Source: Nitrospira sp. (GTDB taxonomy: Bacteria; Nitrospirota; Nitrospiria; Nitrospirales; Nitrospiraceae). Taken from it: DNA of 64,000 nucleotides. Position 1 is the first letter of the stretch, and each line of letters starts with the position of its first letter. A program made the translations under genes and the position numbers. Under the pieces are notes generated by a model, which saw nothing but the letters and a program-made list of their open reading frames with translations, made no database searches and was not told the DNA's origin. Location: contig CP054184.1 in NCBI GenBank assembly GCA_015709715.1, positions 1,411,001 through 1,475,000 of the forward strand, read 5' to 3'. Shown in pieces: positions 15,443 to 23,462 of this stretch.

Positions 15443-16011
15443 TATGCCGTTCCTTTCTCTTGTAGGGCCAAGCAGGCGCGTTCCATCCAGTTCGCCAGGC
15501 GGATGCGCTGGTGATACCACGCCACATAGCCAATCACACGCAGGGCGCGCCAAGCCATTTCTCGATTATTGAGCACATACAGAAAGACTTCTCGTTCAAG
15601 TCGCTCCTTCGGTAAGGACCCCATCAGCCAGACAAGGGCGAAGGCATCAGCCTCGATGTCTCGGTGATCATTCGGAGTGAGCACGGCTGATTCGTCCGTA
15701 TCTTTCATGTCGGGAAGATGCAAATGGACATGCCCCAATTCGTGGGCAATGACAAATTGTCGATTCAGAGGACTGAGGCCACGGCGAGTCACAATGATGA
15801 CTTGGCCATCGTCTCTGGTCGTTATACCTTCAATCTTGGGGCTGAACGTGGTTTCAAGCAACTCGACGCCCTGTTGGGCCGCAGCATCTTCTTGATTGTG
15901 GAAAGGGAGAGTGTGGCAGTGGGGATAGATAGCTTGGAGTTTCTGAATAAAGCGTTCCGGTCGTCGCAACCATTGGATGAATGAGTGGAGCAGACCGGAT
16001 ACCGTCTTCAT
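15442..16011 (-). CDS. ImmA/IrrE-type metallopeptidase
   Basis: This 189-residue protein has a zinc-protease HEXXH-type motif in FVIAHELGHVHLHL followed by a helical tail. ImmA-family peptidases cleave a partner XRE repressor to induce mobile elements. It is sandwiched between the XRE gene (ATGA overlap) and the recombinase (TAATG overlap), exactly the arrangement expected for a repressor-antirepressor switch controlling excision. Confidence 0.85.
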   Translation of the reverse strand: MKTVSGLLHSFIQWLRRPERFIQKLQAIYPHCHTLPFHNQEDAAAQQGVELLETTFSPKIEGITTRDDGQVIIVTRRGLSPLNRQFVIAHELGHVHLHLPDMKDTDESAVLTPNDHRDIEADAFALVWLMGSLPKERLEREVFLYVLNNREMAWRALRVIGYVAWYHQRIRLANWMERACLALQEKGTA

Positions 16012-16388
16012 CGCCGAAATCTCCTCTTTCGTTGCTGGACAATCACCGCTTTTAACTGCTTCATCGCCTCCTTCAGTTCTGCGGTCGACACGGCTTGGTG
16101 AGCGCTCAAGAGGGCCGGAAGCAACAAATCCGGCACCCGCTTCGCCTCCACAAGCAGCCGTTCCGGCGGATCGATGCGCAGGACCTCGGCCAGTCTCAGA
16201 ATCATCTCATCGTCTGGCGGGAGTCCCCGTTCGCCAGATAACAAACGAGAGAGATATGCCGGGGAAATCCCCGTTTCGGCGGCCACAGTCCGGAGACTGA
16301 GATTGACCTCTTCCATTCGCTTTTTGACCAGCAGGCGAAAACCTTGCGGGGCTTGGGGATTCTCTCGATTGAGCTCTGGAGTATTCAT
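16008..16388 (-). CDS. XRE-family repressor of E2
   Basis: This 126-residue protein has an HTH_3 domain in the middle (LSLRTVAAETGISPAYLSRLLSGERG) and a helical C-terminus with a basic end (QQRKRRFRR). It is first in the minus-strand operon XRE-ImmA-recombinase and is probably the repressor removed by the adjacent peptidase. The promoter's predicted start (near 16390) leaves almost no leader before the ATG. Confidence 0.85.
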   Translation of the reverse strand: MNTPELNRENPQAPQGFRLLVKKRMEEVNLSLRTVAAETGISPAYLSRLLSGERGLPPDDEMILRLAEVLRIDPPERLLVEAKRVPDLLLPALLSAHQAVSTAELKEAMKQLKAVIVQQRKRRFRR

Positions 16389-16396
16389 AGGGGCAG

Positions 16397-16426
16397 TCTA
16401 TAGCTGAATTGTTGCTATACAGTCAA
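16397..16426 (-). promoter_or_regulatory. Promoter and operator of the XRE-ImmA-recombinase operon
   Basis: On the minus strand, -35 TTGACT (16421-16426) and -10 TATAGA (16397-16402) are 18 bases apart. An inverted repeat TATAGC-N9-GCTATA (16399-16419) overlaps the -10 and spacer and is a good candidate operator. Predicted transcription starts within a few bases of the ATG at 16388, implying a near-leaderless mRNA. Confidence 0.6.
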
Positions 16427-16446
16427 CACAAAATCTTCCTAGCATC

Positions 16447-16475
16447 TTGACCATTAGGCAACGAGCCCCTATAGT
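16447..16475 (+). promoter_or_regulatory. Promoter of the divergent XRE gene
   Basis: TTGACC (16447-16452) and TATAGT (16470-16475) are 17 bases apart. A ribosome site GGAGG follows at about 16485 and the ATG at 16496. It faces away from the XRE-ImmA-recombinase promoter. Confidence 0.65.
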
Positions 16476-16495
16476 GCGCTTCACGGAGGCTGCAC

Positions 16496-16762
16496 ATGAT
16501 TAAAAATCACCTGAAAGAATGGCGGGCGCGACAAGCGCAGCGCGGCATTTCCAAGGCTACCCTGGCACGTAGGATACGCGTCAACCGTTCCTACGTGACC
16601 AAACTGGAGCAGGGCAAGGCGGTCCCGAGTCTGCAGGTCGCCTTGCAACTCGCCGAGTACTTCGGCTGCACCGTCGATCAACTGTTCGAGTTACACGATG
16701 AAACGACGCTCGAGCTTACCCATGACGATATGTTGCCCAATGGGCATTCTGATGAAGATTGA
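16496..16762 (+). CDS. Small XRE-family regulator of E2
   Basis: This 88-residue protein is almost entirely a HTH_3 domain (ISKATLARRIRVNRSYVTKLEQGKAVPSLQVALQLAEYFG) with an acidic tail. It is transcribed divergently from the XRE-ImmA operon, resembling a Cro-like counterpart. The IS3-type insertion begins about 65 bases downstream and separates it from the Rep gene, with which it may once have formed an operon. Confidence 0.85.
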   Translation: MIKNHLKEWRARQAQRGISKATLARRIRVNRSYVTKLEQGKAVPSLQVALQLAEYFGCTVDQLFELHDETTLELTHDDMLPNGHSDED

Positions 16763-16871
16763 AGTCCATTTCATCCCACTCAATTCACACGCACGCGAAG
16801 AGCGCAGTGAGATGGCTCCGCTTCTTTGGACAGAATCTTTCAGTTCATAAGTGGTGCCGGGCGGTGTACGC

Positions 16872-17702
16872 CTACGCGGCCGTAGGCCGTGCAGGCACGC
16901 TCTCCCAGTACACGCGATCGGGCGTGCGTCCGTCAAGCGCGCGATGCGGCCTGAGCTGATTATAGAAGGTCAGATACCGTACCATCCCGTCCTGGGCGTC
17001 TCGGACGGTCTCGTACGCGTGCAGATAGACCTCTTCGTATTTGAGGCTCCGCCACAGCCGTTCGACAAACACATTGTCCCGCCACCGTCCCGTCCCATCC
17101 ATACTGATCTGGATACCCTGGTCTTTGAGAAACCCGGTGAATTCCTGGCTGGTGAACTGGCAGCCTTGATCCGTGTTGAAGATCTCGGGTGTGCCATACC
17201 GGGTGACTGCCTCCCGTACCGCCTCCACGCAGAAGTCTGTGGTCAACGTGTTGGACAGCCGCCACGCCAACACCCGGCGACTGGCCCAATCGAGAATCGC
17301 GCATAAATACACGAAGCCACGCCGCATCGGAATGTACGTGATATCAGACGCCCACACATGATTCGGCCGCGTGATCGTCAGCTGACGCAGCAGATAGGGA
17401 TAAATCCGATGGGCAGGATGCCGCTGGCTGGTCCTCGGCTTCCGATAGATCGCCGCGATGCCCATCCGTCGCATCAGCGTCGCGACCTGTCGTCTCCCAA
17501 TGGCATGGCCCTCCTGCCGTAACAAATCCCGCAGCATGCGAGCGCCAGCAAACGGATACTGCAGATGGAGCTCGTCGATCCGGCGCATGAGTGCCAGCGT
17601 CGCGGCGGAGACAGGCTTCGATTGGTAGTACGCGGTCGACCGGGCCAGCTGCAGCACCTGGCATTGTCGCCCGATCGGTAATGGATGGGTGCGATCACTC
17701 AT
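16872..17702 (-). CDS. IS3-family transposase OrfB
   Basis: This 276-residue DDE transposase has an HTH_21-like N-terminus (YPFAGARMLRDLLRQEG) and an rve integrase core with VWASDITYIP (first Asp), NTDQGCQFTS (second Asp) and the final Glu near VERLWRSLKYEEVYL, followed by YNQLRPHRALDGRTP. All catalytic residues are present. It overlaps orfA by 4 bases (ATGA); the family normally makes an OrfAB fusion by frameshifting. Confidence 0.92.
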   Translation of the reverse strand: MSDRTHPLPIGRQCQVLQLARSTAYYQSKPVSAATLALMRRIDELHLQYPFAGARMLRDLLRQEGHAIGRRQVATLMRRMGIAAIYRKPRTSQRHPAHRIYPYLLRQLTITRPNHVWASDITYIPMRRGFVYLCAILDWASRRVLAWRLSNTLTTDFCVEAVREAVTRYGTPEIFNTDQGCQFTSQEFTGFLKDQGIQISMDGTGRWRDNVFVERLWRSLKYEEVYLHAYETVRDAQDGMVRYLTFYNQLRPHRALDGRTPDRVYWESVPARPTAA

Positions 17703-17998
17703 CGCTTTGCGCTCAGCAAGCCCGCCTTGGTGAGCGCGCCTTCTAAAAAATCATTCTCGAGGGTCAGTTGCCCGATCTTGGCATGCAGGGTCTTGAGATC
17801 CGGCGCCTCCGACGGCGGTTTTGAGCCGCCAAACACATCCGCCGCCCGAGCCAGCAGCTGTTGCTTCCATTCGGTGATCTGGGTGGGATGGACCCTGAAC
17901 TGCTCGGCCAACTCGGCCACCGTCTTGTCACCTTTGACTGCGGCCAAGGCCACCTGGGCCTTAAAGGTCGCTCCGTGGTTCCGTCTCGTCCTCTTCAT
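17699..17998 (-). CDS. IS3-family transposase OrfA
   Basis: I start the protein at MKRTRRNHGATFKAQVAL (ATG at 17998), giving 99 residues of the HTH_Tnp_1 type with AELAEQFRVHPTQITEWKQQ and a C-terminal leucine-zipper-like helix (LHAKIGQLTLENDFLEGAL). It binds the IS ends and supplies the N-terminal part of the OrfAB transposase. Confidence 0.9.
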   Translation of the reverse strand: MKRTRRNHGATFKAQVALAAVKGDKTVAELAEQFRVHPTQITEWKQQLLARAADVFGGSKPPSEAPDLKTLHAKIGQLTLENDFLEGALTKAGLLSAKR

Positions 17999-18223
17999 TA
18001 CCTCGCTCCTTTGTGTCGCCACCTCGCGGTGGCTTTGCTGAAGCCAGGCTACCACTGATCACACTGTCCGAATTTCCGGAGCCCCCTCTCAGCTCACGCC
18101 TGCAGGCGCTTCTGCTCCAGGGTGCGCGACGACTCACGACCTTACCTGCAGGTACTTCTACGATTCCCAAGGATTCGGCTCTCCCGACTCTCGCTCTACC
18201 TTCAGTATCTCAGGAGACCTTTC

Positions 18224-18970
18224 ATGGCTGAGGCCTATTCATCCAGATTTGAATCAGCCCCTCAAGACCCTCAATCAGGCGGGCGTCCTATCAGAGCGGA
18301 ATGGTCACGCAAACAAAAGCGTGGGTATCAGCGAGTTCGTTCGCTGTTGTGGTTTTGGGAGGCCCATCACTTTCAGGTGTTATGGGTCACCCTGTCTACC
18401 GCAGAAGGCGGTCAAGCCGACAAGTTGACCTATCACCACAAGCAACTGCGCCAGCGGATCGAGCGACAGCTCGGCTTTCGGGGCTTGGAGTATTACCAAG
18501 TACGCACGGAAGAAGGTCACGGGGTGCTGCATATCTTTTGGGCTTGGCGAGTCCCCGATGGTGAACGCGCCCGCCGCTTCTGGATCTCGCAAGAATGGCT
18601 GTCTGCGCAATGGCAAAGCCTCCACGGGGCTCCGGTGGTCTGGATCAAGGCCTACCAGCCAGGGCATCGCTCCAGGAACCGTCTGAGTCGATATGTCATC
18701 AGCCAATATGTTCAGGATCAATCGGGCTACGTGAACATGTGCTGGTCGTGGAAACGGTCGCTTGGTTTCCCTATGAGCACCCTGTGGGAAGACATGCGCA
18801 ATCAATGGTCGAGCAGGAATGCCTTTCGCCGAATTCGAGGAGAAATCGAAATTCCTCGCGTGGTGCTCTTCAAAACCTGGGAGGACCTGCTCGCAGGGCA
18901 TGCCATCTGGTTCGACGGATTCATTCTGCAACTCGTTTTGGGGAAAGGCCTCACCTTTTCTAAAGCATGA
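18224..18970 (+). CDS. Rolling-circle Rep-like protein of E2 (tentative)
   Basis: This 248-residue protein starts at the ATG behind a CAGGAGACC ribosome site. The segment EEGHGVLHIFWAWR resembles the metal-binding H-x-H strand of HUH replicases, and a later YVISQYVQDQSGYVNMCWSWKRSLGF region resembles the helix-plus-strand of phage-type Rep proteins (REP_ORF2/G2P-like) where the nicking Tyr lies. The classical HUH pair is degenerate (GHGVLHI), so the call is tentative. It overlaps the Cys-rich gene by 4 bases and takes the place of rep in the element plan. Confidence 0.55.
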   Translation: MAEAYSSRFESAPQDPQSGGRPIRAEWSRKQKRGYQRVRSLLWFWEAHHFQVLWVTLSTAEGGQADKLTYHHKQLRQRIERQLGFRGLEYYQVRTEEGHGVLHIFWAWRVPDGERARRFWISQEWLSAQWQSLHGAPVVWIKAYQPGHRSRNRLSRYVISQYVQDQSGYVNMCWSWKRSLGFPMSTLWEDMRNQWSSRNAFRRIRGEIEIPRVVLFKTWEDLLAGHAIWFDGFILQLVLGKGLTFSKA

Positions 18971-19218
18971 CTGCTCATGGCTGTGCTCGGAAAGTTGATT
19001 CCCTGTTTGGGCCTACCTGCTGTGGACGCCCTGGCCTCATCTATGATCGCGCCAGAAAGGGCTGGCTCTGTGCGGCACACAGCCACGAACGCTTGTGCGA
19101 GTTCTGTCAGTCTGAACTGGTGTGGGGGCGCATCTGTTACCAGGGTGACGGCGTGGCCAGAGAAATCCTACTGTGCTACGCCTGCGCTGGCCTCACTTTT
19201 CGCAATTCCCGCCACTAA
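18967..19218 (+). CDS. Small Cys-rich (zinc-ribbon-like) protein
   Basis: This 83-residue protein overlaps the Rep-like stop (ATGA). It has two Cys pairs plus extras (CCGRPG, LCAAH, LCEFCQS, ICYQG, LCYACAG), consistent with one or two bound zinc ions. The family is unknown to me. Coupling to rep suggests a role in replication or its control. Confidence 0.6.
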   Translation: MTAHGCARKVDSLFGPTCCGRPGLIYDRARKGWLCAAHSHERLCEFCQSELVWGRICYQGDGVAREILLCYACAGLTFRNSRH

Positions 19219-19749
19219 ACACCCCTACCCTTCAGTCTCACCCAATAGGCCCTTTCACGCCCTGAGTCTTCCAGGGGGTGATAGGGCCTCGATTGAACGG
19301 CAGCTATCCAATGATGACGGCAATGCGTCAGCTTGGCCGTCCCCTTGGGGAGTCTTCTAAAAGCGCCATGACCGAGATAAGGACTTACGGAACCACGGGG
19401 ATTATTCGAAGAAGAACACGGCCAACGAGGCCGCCCGGCCGTTCCGGACCAATGGACCGGACGGCCGGGGGGATCGGGGGCGCAGCCCCCGCTTCACTTG
19501 ATCTATATGGTCATAGTAGGACAGACGCTACGAAGATGTTCTATGCGCGGGATAGGGATATCGCTACCCAAAGAGGAGTGCTTCTATTTGAGTTAGTAAC
19601 GGAGAATTGCAGATCTGTCGATTTATTTTGCCCATTGGCGTATCTTTCTCTACCGCCAGCATAAGGCACAACTTTATAACATGGGTCGGGATGTTTTGAG
19701 TCAAAAAATGTAGCCTAAGGTTTTACTTAGGCAAGGGAGTATTGGAACC
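19219..19749. other. Non-coding stretch of E2 with a twin hairpin
   Basis: These 531 bases between the Cys-rich gene and the helicase gene show no credible gene; a 128-codon open frame (19278-19664) lacks a ribosome site and has random-looking composition. They contain the hairpin pair at 19434-19490 and an A/T-rich zone before the helicase gene in which a promoter is likely but not clear. Confidence 0.5.
19434..19490. repeat. Twin GC-rich hairpin of E2
   Basis: Hairpin one: CCCGGCCGT (19434-19442), bulged T, CCGG paired with CCGG and ACGGCCGGG (19457-19469). Hairpin two: GGGGGC-GCA-GCCCCC (19476-19490). The sequence differs from the E1/E3 pair but the design is the same: one long stem with a bulge near the middle and one short C/G stem. 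The order is reversed relative to E1 and E3, matching the reversed direction of the rep gene. Confidence 0.6.
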
Positions 19750-22700
19750 ATGCCGCGTCCCTTCTTTAGTTACTCCTACCAACAACTTGAAGATCTCTAT
19801 AAAAAAGAGACTTCAAATATCGAAGTACTAACTCTTCTCAAGGAAGAACTTACCTTTCGAAGCACCGCCAAGGCAAAAAGACTTTTTGAAACTGTAGAAT
19901 GCAAACTCAGGGCTTTAATCCACCCTACGCCTTCAACAGAACCCACCTTCATCCCATCGGTTGAAAGTCAGTCAAGTCTCTCCGATGATCTCAATAGACC
20001 CGGGAACGAGGCTCACTCCGACGGGTCGGAGCAAAGTTGGCCAATTCCTGAACATGAGATAAACACACAGGCAGAAAACCTTAGAATTCCCGATGATCTC
20101 GAGCGCCCAAAAGTGTTTAGCAAAATTCGTCCTCCTGGGACACAGGGATTACCGGATGCTTATGAGAGAAAGAAATCACAAGATATTAGCCTAGATCTTC
20201 CGAAAGATGCGGACCTCGTTGACATATATAGAGCTGCCCTTAGCGCACTCATCCTAGAAATCAAGAAGTCTGGCTCGGGCCAAAAACGCTATGAGCTCGA
20301 AAATGGGGTGAGAGTAGAAGCTGTTAATCATGAGACTCTTTATGCGTTTCCCTTCGTTGATGAGGCTGAGATATTTGAAGACGCTCAGGTTTCAATTGAA
20401 ATACAAGGGCAGAGAATTGAGGGATGCATTGTTTCCTTAGAGGCAGGCGCTATTCGTCTATCAATCTGCGGAGACTTTGGCAGTCAAATTAAACGTGCCG
20501 TGCTGTTAATTGATGCAACAGCGTTATTAGAAGCATTAAAGGAAAAGCTCGAGAAGGTTAAAAACGGACAAATAAATATTAACAGAAATCTCTCCAATGC
20601 AGCCGTAGGCTTCGGTCAACCTCCTCAGAATCCTCCTGTAATTCCACCTCACCTGCTCTCAAACCAACTTAAACTCAAAGAAAAACAATTTGCGTCCTAC
20701 CTTCAAGCTTTAACTGACTCGGTAACACGCATTTGGGGACCGCCAGGAAGCGGAAAGACCACTACCCTTGGTTCTATCGTGCACGCTGTTTTTAAAGCAG
20801 GGAAACGAGTGCTCATCTGCTCCAACACAAACAAAGCAGTAGACCAAGTGTTACGCCGAGTCTGCCAAGAATTGGAATCAGATCACGCGGCGCTTGATGA
20901 AGGACGTGTCGTCCGCGTCGGTCGGATTGCAGATGAGGAACTCAAAAAACAATACGCAGATAAAATAACGGTGGAAGGTATTGTTGGTCGACGATCCATT
21001 CAACTGGGACAGCGCAAAACAGAAATAGAAGCTTCCATCAGAAGGATTGATGCGCGCACGGAAAACGCGCGGCGCATACTAGAACTCTTTGCAAAGCTTG
21101 ATGCTGCACGAATTAACGCCGAAGATCTGCAGGGGAAGAATAATAAAGCAAATAAAGACCTGCAGGACATTGAAGATAGTCTTAGTCGTCGTGACGAGTT
21201 GATTAGTAAGTTATTTGAAGAAAGAGAGAAGCGAAAACGGTCACGCTTTGTGATTTTTCAGCGAAGCTTAGAGGCGATTGGTCACGATATCGCTATTGGA
21301 GAGCTTGAACGAGACAGACTTTTCGAAAGGATTAAAGAGAACAGGACTTCTGCTGAAGCAATAAATCAAAATTTAATAATTGCTCAACGGGAACTCGGTC
21401 ATTGTATATCCGCCGTCATGGGCTACGACCGGAACCTGGTTCAGCGAGAGATTTCTGAAGCGGATAAACTCCGCGATCCACTGGTTCAGGAATTAGGAGA
21501 AATCGAAACTAAGATAGCTAATATCCGTGCCTCCGTCATAAAGGATGCAAAAATCTTAGGTGCGACCTGTACTAAGGCGAGCCTTTCGTCAAAGGAACTC
21601 GGTCAGTTCGACTTAGTTTTAATAGATGAAGTATCGATGATCATGCCGCCGATGATTTATTTCGTAGCAGGACTTTCACAAGAGCGGGTAATTGTATGTG
21701 GGGATCCCAGACAAATTCCTCCAATCGTACCAACACAACAACAAGCGATCTTCGATGTGCTCGGACATGATGTGTTAGAAGGCCGAGAAAAGGATGCTGA
21801 AACAGCGAAGCTGAATATTCAGTACAGAATGGATAGGGTTATATGTGACTTAATCTCCGGACAAATGTACAACGATATGGGAGGCTTGAGAACGGGCGAT
21901 GAGCCCCCTGCTTACTCTTCCTTAGCTCCTCCTTACCCTTTCGATAATGCTCTTACTATCATCGATACGTCAGAACTCTGGCCTTTCGAAAGCGTTACAG
22001 CTTTTCGTTCCCGTTTTAACTTAATGCATGCCCTTCTTGCGAGGAACTTGGTATGGCATCTGAATAAATCTGGATGTATAGACGAGCAAAAGAAGTGCAT
22101 TGGAGTCTGTACGCCGTATGCGGCCCAAGCTAAATTGATCCAAAAACTTCTCGACGGAGAACATTTAGGCAACACAATCACGGCTGGCACGGTACACCGC
22201 TACCAAGGCGATGAAGCTCCTTTAATGGTTTTAGACGTACCAGAGAGCCATGGTGGAGCGTGGAACTTAGGTCAATTTGTTCAAGGAGTGGCACCTTACC
22301 AGATTGGTGCCAGACTTCTTAACGTCGCGGTCACTCGAGCTAAGTCGCATCTTGTTGTGATTGCAAATCTGACATATTTAGATAAGCACCTGCCCAGTTC
22401 TTCGCTCCTGAGATCCATATTGTACGATATGCAAAGAAATGGAAGGGTAGTGGCTGGTCGTATATTACTCGAATTGCGTCCAATACACAGTGACCTAGAG
22501 GGTCTTATCGGAAATATCCCTCTTGACCTACAAGCCGAAACTCTTGGCCTGTTTGATGAAAAGACTTTCGATCCGGCCGTAAAAGTCGACTTTATGGCAG
22601 CGAAGAACTCAATTGTGATTTTTTCGGGTTTCGTAACTCCACGAAGAGTGGCCGAATATGGGGACTTATTCCGGTTAAAGACCGCAGCGGGCGTGAAAAT

Positions 22701-23343
22701 TCGATGCGTCACCCGTCCACCTCATTTGAATGGCAGTATATTCCCTGCAGCAGGTAAAGAGGCGCTAGATACTTTGGAAGGTGTTGGATGTATTGTCGAT
22801 TGCCGGTCAAGGATTCACCAAAAAGTCATTTTAATAGACGACAGTATTGTTTGGCACGGTTCGCTAAACGCTCTTAGCCATGCACATTCCACAGAAGAAA
22901 GTATGACTCGATGCGTTAATACAGGTCTTGCAAAGGCTCTCAGTGCCTCAATGGCAAAAGTACGCTGTTCTGACGACAAGGCTGCAAGGTCAGTCTCACA
23001 GGCGGAAAATCCTCGATGTAAGATTTGCGGATCGCGGACTGTTTATGCTGAAGGACGGTATGGACCGTACTTTTACTGCGAAAATCGACGGGAAGGGGAT
23101 GGATGCGACTGGTCTGTTAATGTAACCGCCTTTCAGAGGGACAGAACTTCCCCTTCAGGCGGTGAGAAGTCAGGAAACACGCGATCCCAGAAAGGTCCAC
23201 CTTGCCCCAAATGTGGTGGGCAAACTTTTTTGAGGTCAGGAAGTTGGGGCACATTCTATGGGTGTGAGCACTTCCCTGTTTGTGACGGGCTAGTTAAGGA
23301 GAAAAAATCGCCTAAGAAGACTAAAAGAGCTAGGAAGAACTGA
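19750..23343 (+). CDS. SF1 helicase with PLD nuclease domain, Mokosh type II (MkoC)-like
   Basis: This 1,197-residue protein has an N-terminal region of no recognised domain (1-300), an SF1 (Upf1-like, COG1112-type) helicase with Walker A GPPGSGKTT (330-338), a long coiled-coil insertion (about 405-590), Walker B IDEVSM (about 626), GDPRQIPP, and TVHRYQGDEA. A C-terminal PLD-type nuclease follows with HQKVILIDD (H1023-K-D motif), then two topoisomerase-like zinc ribbons (CKICG...C and CPKCGG...C, about 1090-1185). Helicase and PLD nuclease in one chain is the make-up of type II Mokosh defence, thought to recognise nucleic-acid intermediates of phage. The sole cargo of E2; domain calls are firm, the system name is by domain make-up. 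Confidence 0.8.
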   Translation: MPRPFFSYSYQQLEDLYKKETSNIEVLTLLKEELTFRSTAKAKRLFETVECKLRALIHPTPSTEPTFIPSVESQSSLSDDLNRPGNEAHSDGSEQSWPIPEHEINTQAENLRIPDDLERPKVFSKIRPPGTQGLPDAYERKKSQDISLDLPKDADLVDIYRAALSALILEIKKSGSGQKRYELENGVRVEAVNHETLYAFPFVDEAEIFEDAQVSIEIQGQRIEGCIVSLEAGAIRLSICGDFGSQIKRAVLLIDATALLEALKEKLEKVKNGQININRNLSNAAVGFGQPPQNPPVIPPHLLSNQLKLKEKQFASYLQALTDSVTRIWGPPGSGKTTTLGSIVHAVFKAGKRVLICSNTNKAVDQVLRRVCQELESDHAALDEGRVVRVGRIADEELKKQYADKITVEGIVGRRSIQLGQRKTEIEASIRRIDARTENARRILELFAKLDAARINAEDLQGKNNKANKDLQDIEDSLSRRDELISKLFEEREKRKRSRFVIFQRSLEAIGHDIAIGELERDRLFERIKENRTSAEAINQNLIIAQRELGHCISAVMGYDRNLVQREISEADKLRDPLVQELGEIETKIANIRASVIKDAKILGATCTKASLSSKELGQFDLVLIDEVSMIMPPMIYFVAGLSQERVIVCGDPRQIPPIVPTQQQAIFDVLGHDVLEGREKDAETAKLNIQYRMDRVICDLISGQMYNDMGGLRTGDEPPAYSSLAPPYPFDNALTIIDTSELWPFESVTAFRSRFNLMHALLARNLVWHLNKSGCIDEQKKCIGVCTPYAAQAKLIQKLLDGEHLGNTITAGTVHRYQGDEAPLMVLDVPESHGGAWNLGQFVQGVAPYQIGARLLNVAVTRAKSHLVVIANLTYLDKHLPSSSLLRSILYDMQRNGRVVAGRILLELRPIHSDLEGLIGNIPLDLQAETLGLFDEKTFDPAVKVDFMAAKNSIVIFSGFVTPRRVAEYGDLFRLKTAAGVKIRCVTRPPHLNGSIFPAAGKEALDTLEGVGCIVDCRSRIHQKVILIDDSIVWHGSLNALSHAHSTEESMTRCVNTGLAKALSASMAKVRCSDDKAARSVSQAENPRCKICGSRTVYAEGRYGPYFYCENRREGDGCDWSVNVTAFQRDRTSPSGGEKSGNTRSQKGPPCPKCGGQTFLRSGSWGTFYGCEHFPVCDGLVKEKKSPKKTKRARKN

Positions 23344-23462
23344 TTGTCCCACCTTGATACTCTCTGGTTGAGATCGCTGCTTCTGGTGCTATGCCAAAAG
23401 GGAATTACCCTTGAATCAGTGCAACAATCTGCTTTTGCTCCAATGATAATCGGGCCCGCAGC

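Larger units (their letters stand above)
16827..18070 (-). mobile_element. IS3-family insertion sequence
   Basis: About 1.24 kb containing orfA and orfB on the minus strand. Possible terminal inverted repeats are TGGACAG at the left (16827) and CGGACAG read inwards from the right (near 18070), with a looser AGTGGT match further in. No target duplication was obvious, so the exact ends are approximate. Confidence 0.75.

Noticed and set aside
19278..19664. 128-codon plus-strand frame between the Cys-rich gene and the helicase
   Set aside because: No ribosome site, low-complexity and random-like composition, and it runs across the twin hairpin.
19750..23343. DISARM component (helicase plus PLD)
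   Set aside because: DISARM has separate drmA and drmC genes and a methyltransferase; here both domains are in one chain with no partner genes.
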